DNA from: Blattamonas nauphoetae
Lineage: Eukaryota > Preaxostyla > Oxymonadida
NCBI GenBank assembly: GCA_033064195.1
Contig: JARBJD010000146.1
Coordinates: forward strand, 62,001-126,000
Length of the DNA: 64,000 nucleotides
Direction of reading: 5' to 3'
Shown here: positions 63,615-64,000 of the stretch, in pieces
Position numbering within the stretch: the first letter of the stretch is position 1
Layout: each line of letters starts with the position of its first letter
Program-made: the position numbers and the translations under genes
Notes under the pieces: model-generated
Told to the model about the DNA's origin: nothing
The model's input: only the letters and a program-made list of their open reading frames with translations
Database searches by the model: none

Positions 63615-64000
63615 CCAACACACTAGTTTCTCTGTCTGTGTTCCGACATTTGTCAACTGTATTGAAGCCAGAAATGGACCAATCCATCCTTGTCTGAATT
63701 TGTTGAATTTTCATCATTTTCCTCTGTCTCTTCCCTAGCAATCTCTCACAAAGATTGTTTCGTTCATCTGTCCGTCTTTTTCTATTCATTATTATTGTCC
63801 CACCTTCAGGTTCATCTGGTATCAGGAACACACGAGTCTTCTTCGAAACAGGATTCTGTGAAAGTGTTCTGACATTCATTCTCACTCCTGCCCTCCCTGC
63901 TGATGTCTCTGGCCAAGTGTGTGCATTATTCCCTCATCTTTTCCAACTTCTCCGCTTTATAAGATATGGGACATTTTAGCAACAATCTCGAAAGTCATTC

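Overview
The window looks like nuclear DNA of an anaerobic, gene-dense protist. My best guess is a metamonad of the oxymonad/Preaxostyla type (Blattamonas- or Monocercomonoides-like). The grounds are: short GT-AG spliceosomal introns (29 to 126 bp) in compact genes; the standard stop codons; very large secreted beta-helix proteins with a cytoplasmic kinase-like tail; a prokaryote-like flavodoxin/ferredoxin protein; and Polinton DNA. The lineage is inferred from gene content and has not been tested by a search.

Region 1 (1-20.9 kb) holds Polinton-family DNA: two copies in the same orientation, head to tail, with a period of 13,597 bp measured between the two polymerase genes. Copy A is cut by the left window edge and shows the polymerase gene, a small repeat-protein gene and a 5.4 kb non-coding tail. 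Copy B shows packaging-type ATPase, a coiled-coil protein, retroviral-type integrase, protein-primed-type DNA polymerase B and two repeat-protein genes, then a shorter tail. All frames seen look whole. No capsid or protease gene is recognised. Copy A's tail carries an array of ~135 bp hairpin-bearing repeats and two inserted non-coding inverted-repeat elements (1.33 kb with TA target duplications, 476 bp with TCA). Most genes in the element share an A/T-rich motif just before the ATG.

Region 2 (20.9-23.8 kb) shows no convincing gene.

Region 3 (23.8-39.8 kb) is a tandem duplication of ~8 kb. Each unit holds one giant minus-strand gene for a secreted/membrane protein: signal peptide, beta-helix region, ~100-residue repeats, one transmembrane helix and a degenerate kinase domain. 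Unit 1 is open (about 2,436 aa) and gained two extra 300 bp repeats. Unit 2 is interrupted by one in-frame TGA where a Cys codon stands in its relatives. Identity between the units is patchy, with long identical blocks that suggest gene conversion.

Region 4 (39.9-64 kb) is ordinary host sequence: an EXO1-type nuclease (-); a four-exon gene for a ~4,225 aa scaffold-like protein of unknown function (+); a PHO80-type cyclin (+); a six-exon LolD/MacB-type ABC ATPase (-) just downstream of a tail-anchored flavodoxin/2x[4Fe-4S] protein (-); a 924 aa helical-repeat protein (+); and the start of another gene at the right edge.
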